23,275 nt of DNA from Echinococcus granulosus (lineage: Eukaryota; Platyhelminthes; Cestoda; Cyclophyllidea; Taeniidae), in the NCBI RefSeq assembly GCF_000524195.1, contig NW_020170558.1:50882-74156 (forward strand), read 5' to 3'. The notes under the pieces were generated by a model. The model did not search any database and was not told where the DNA came from. It worked only from the letters and a program-made list of their open reading frames with translations. Position 1 is the stretch's first letter, and every line of letters begins with the position of its first letter. Positions 22,651-23,275 of this stretch are shown here, one piece after another. A program made the translations under genes and the position numbers.

Positions 22651-23275
22651 GTGACTGTCGTGCACACCGTATTTTTGAGCGATCCTGCCAGACATCATTG
22701 GAGAAATACGCAGAGTACTGACCCTGACACTGCTCTGATATATGAGAAATTCCTGGCATCCTGGCATAAGCCTGCATTGGAAGAGGTAACGTCGGCCAGC
22801 AAGGCGGCTGGACGGATTTGGCAGGAGTGGTCGAAACTCTCTCTAGAGGATGAGATTTTATGGTACCAAGAAGGTGTTCACTCTCCTAAGCGTCTAGTGG
22901 TTCCTGGATCACTAGTACAAGCAGTTCTGCAAGAGTTACACTAGCAACTCGGTCACGTGGGTGCAAAGATGTTAGATGCCTCGAGTAAAAGATACTGGTG
23001 GCCTTCGCTCACCCTAGATGTGCGGGATTTCTCCCGAACCTGTACCACTTGCAGTGGTTTTAAAAGGCTTCAACCCAGAGCCAATGCACCTTTACAACCC
23101 ATGCCTACCGGTTTTCCAGGGGAAAGAGTAGGTATAGACATTATGGGTCCTCTTCCACCCACCAAGAGAGGAAACCGAAAAATTTTGGTTATGGTCGATT
23201 ACTTCACGAAATCGGCTAAGGCGGAACCCATGAAATCACAGGATGCTGAAACGGTTGCTTCAGTTCTCTTCAATC
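22651..23275 (+). pseudogene. Ty3/gypsy integrase, N-terminal zinc finger and start of catalytic core
   Basis: The open frame from about 22651 covers a linker and then the integrase N-terminus. A zinc finger is visible as H (22939), H (22954), C (23041) and C (23050), giving H-x4-H-x28-C-x2-C, within the usual range for retroelement integrases. A TAG stop (22942-22944) lies right after the first His, so the finger is split. From 22945 to the window end (110 codons) the frame is open. The core begins with GIDIMGPLPP; the Asp at 23137-23139 is the first of the expected D,D-35-E triad. It is followed by the conserved stretch ILVMVDYFTK. The second Asp and the Glu are outside the window. Integrase would insert the element cDNA into host DNA. 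Except for the single stop this portion is well kept, so it is probably a fairly young copy. Confidence 0.9.

Larger units (their letters stand above)
22486..23275 (+). mobile_element. Ty3/gypsy LTR retrotransposon, truncated pol fragment (runs off the window)
   Basis: The last 0.8 kb encodes, in order, the C-terminal end of a reverse-transcriptase-linked RNase H, a linker, an H2C2 integrase zinc finger and the start of the integrase catalytic core. This is the Ty3/gypsy pol order. No gag, protease, reverse transcriptase or LTR is seen upstream; the fragment abuts a 189-bp tandem repeat at about 22,490-22,505. Three stops (22581, 22638, 22942) and a change of frame between about 22,640 and 22,700 show this copy is dead, at least in the visible part. 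The family assignment rests on domain order and motifs and is strong. The host lineage (flatworm-like) is inferred. The 3' part and any LTR lie beyond the window. Confidence 0.9.

Noticed and set aside
1..23275. CRISPR arrays, bacterial operons, rRNA genes, phage or defence modules
   Set aside because: No regularly spaced short repeats, no compact multi-gene layout and no recognisable genes of these kinds; the window reads as eukaryotic intergenic DNA.

Overview
The window looks like gene-poor, repeat-rich nuclear DNA from a multicellular eukaryote. Over 23 kb there is no convincing intact gene, no compact operon-like layout and no ribosome-binding sites. What is recognisable is repeat-derived: a decayed Ty3/gypsy retrotransposon, tandem and dispersed repeats, a tRNA-like (SINE-like) segment, microsatellites and long pyrimidine tracts. 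The base composition is somewhat AT-rich. The integrase segment at the right edge resembles the Ty3/gypsy elements common in parasitic flatworms, so a flatworm (cestode or trematode) is my best guess. That is inference; the sequence has no diagnostic gene.

Layout. From 1 to about 9.5 kb the DNA is mostly featureless and intergenic or intronic, with a short hairpin (963-1004), a decayed tRNA-like/SINE-like segment (about 3.0 kb) and one possible pogo/Tigger-like transposon end (5775). From 9.5 to 14.5 kb there are two diverged copies of two adjacent repeat modules, called X and Y here. At 9.5-10.4 kb they are X then Y. At 13.7-14.5 kb Y is inverted and X is not. From 15.8 to 19.2 kb there is a series of pyrimidine-rich tracts, all with pyrimidines on the + strand. 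From 20.9 to 21.6 kb there are small exon-like open segments with plausible splice sites, possibly a small or broken gene.

At 21,895 an indel-free array of three 189-bp units (63 codons each) plus a partial fourth begins. It runs directly into a 5'-truncated Ty3/gypsy pol fragment (RNase H C-terminus, integrase zinc finger and the start of the integrase core). The fragment is broken by stops and a frame change and continues past the window edge.

No working multi-gene system is visible. The points most worth checking are the 189-bp array and its junction with the retroelement, the paired X/Y repeats with a possible coding ancestry, and the candidate split gene near 21 kb.
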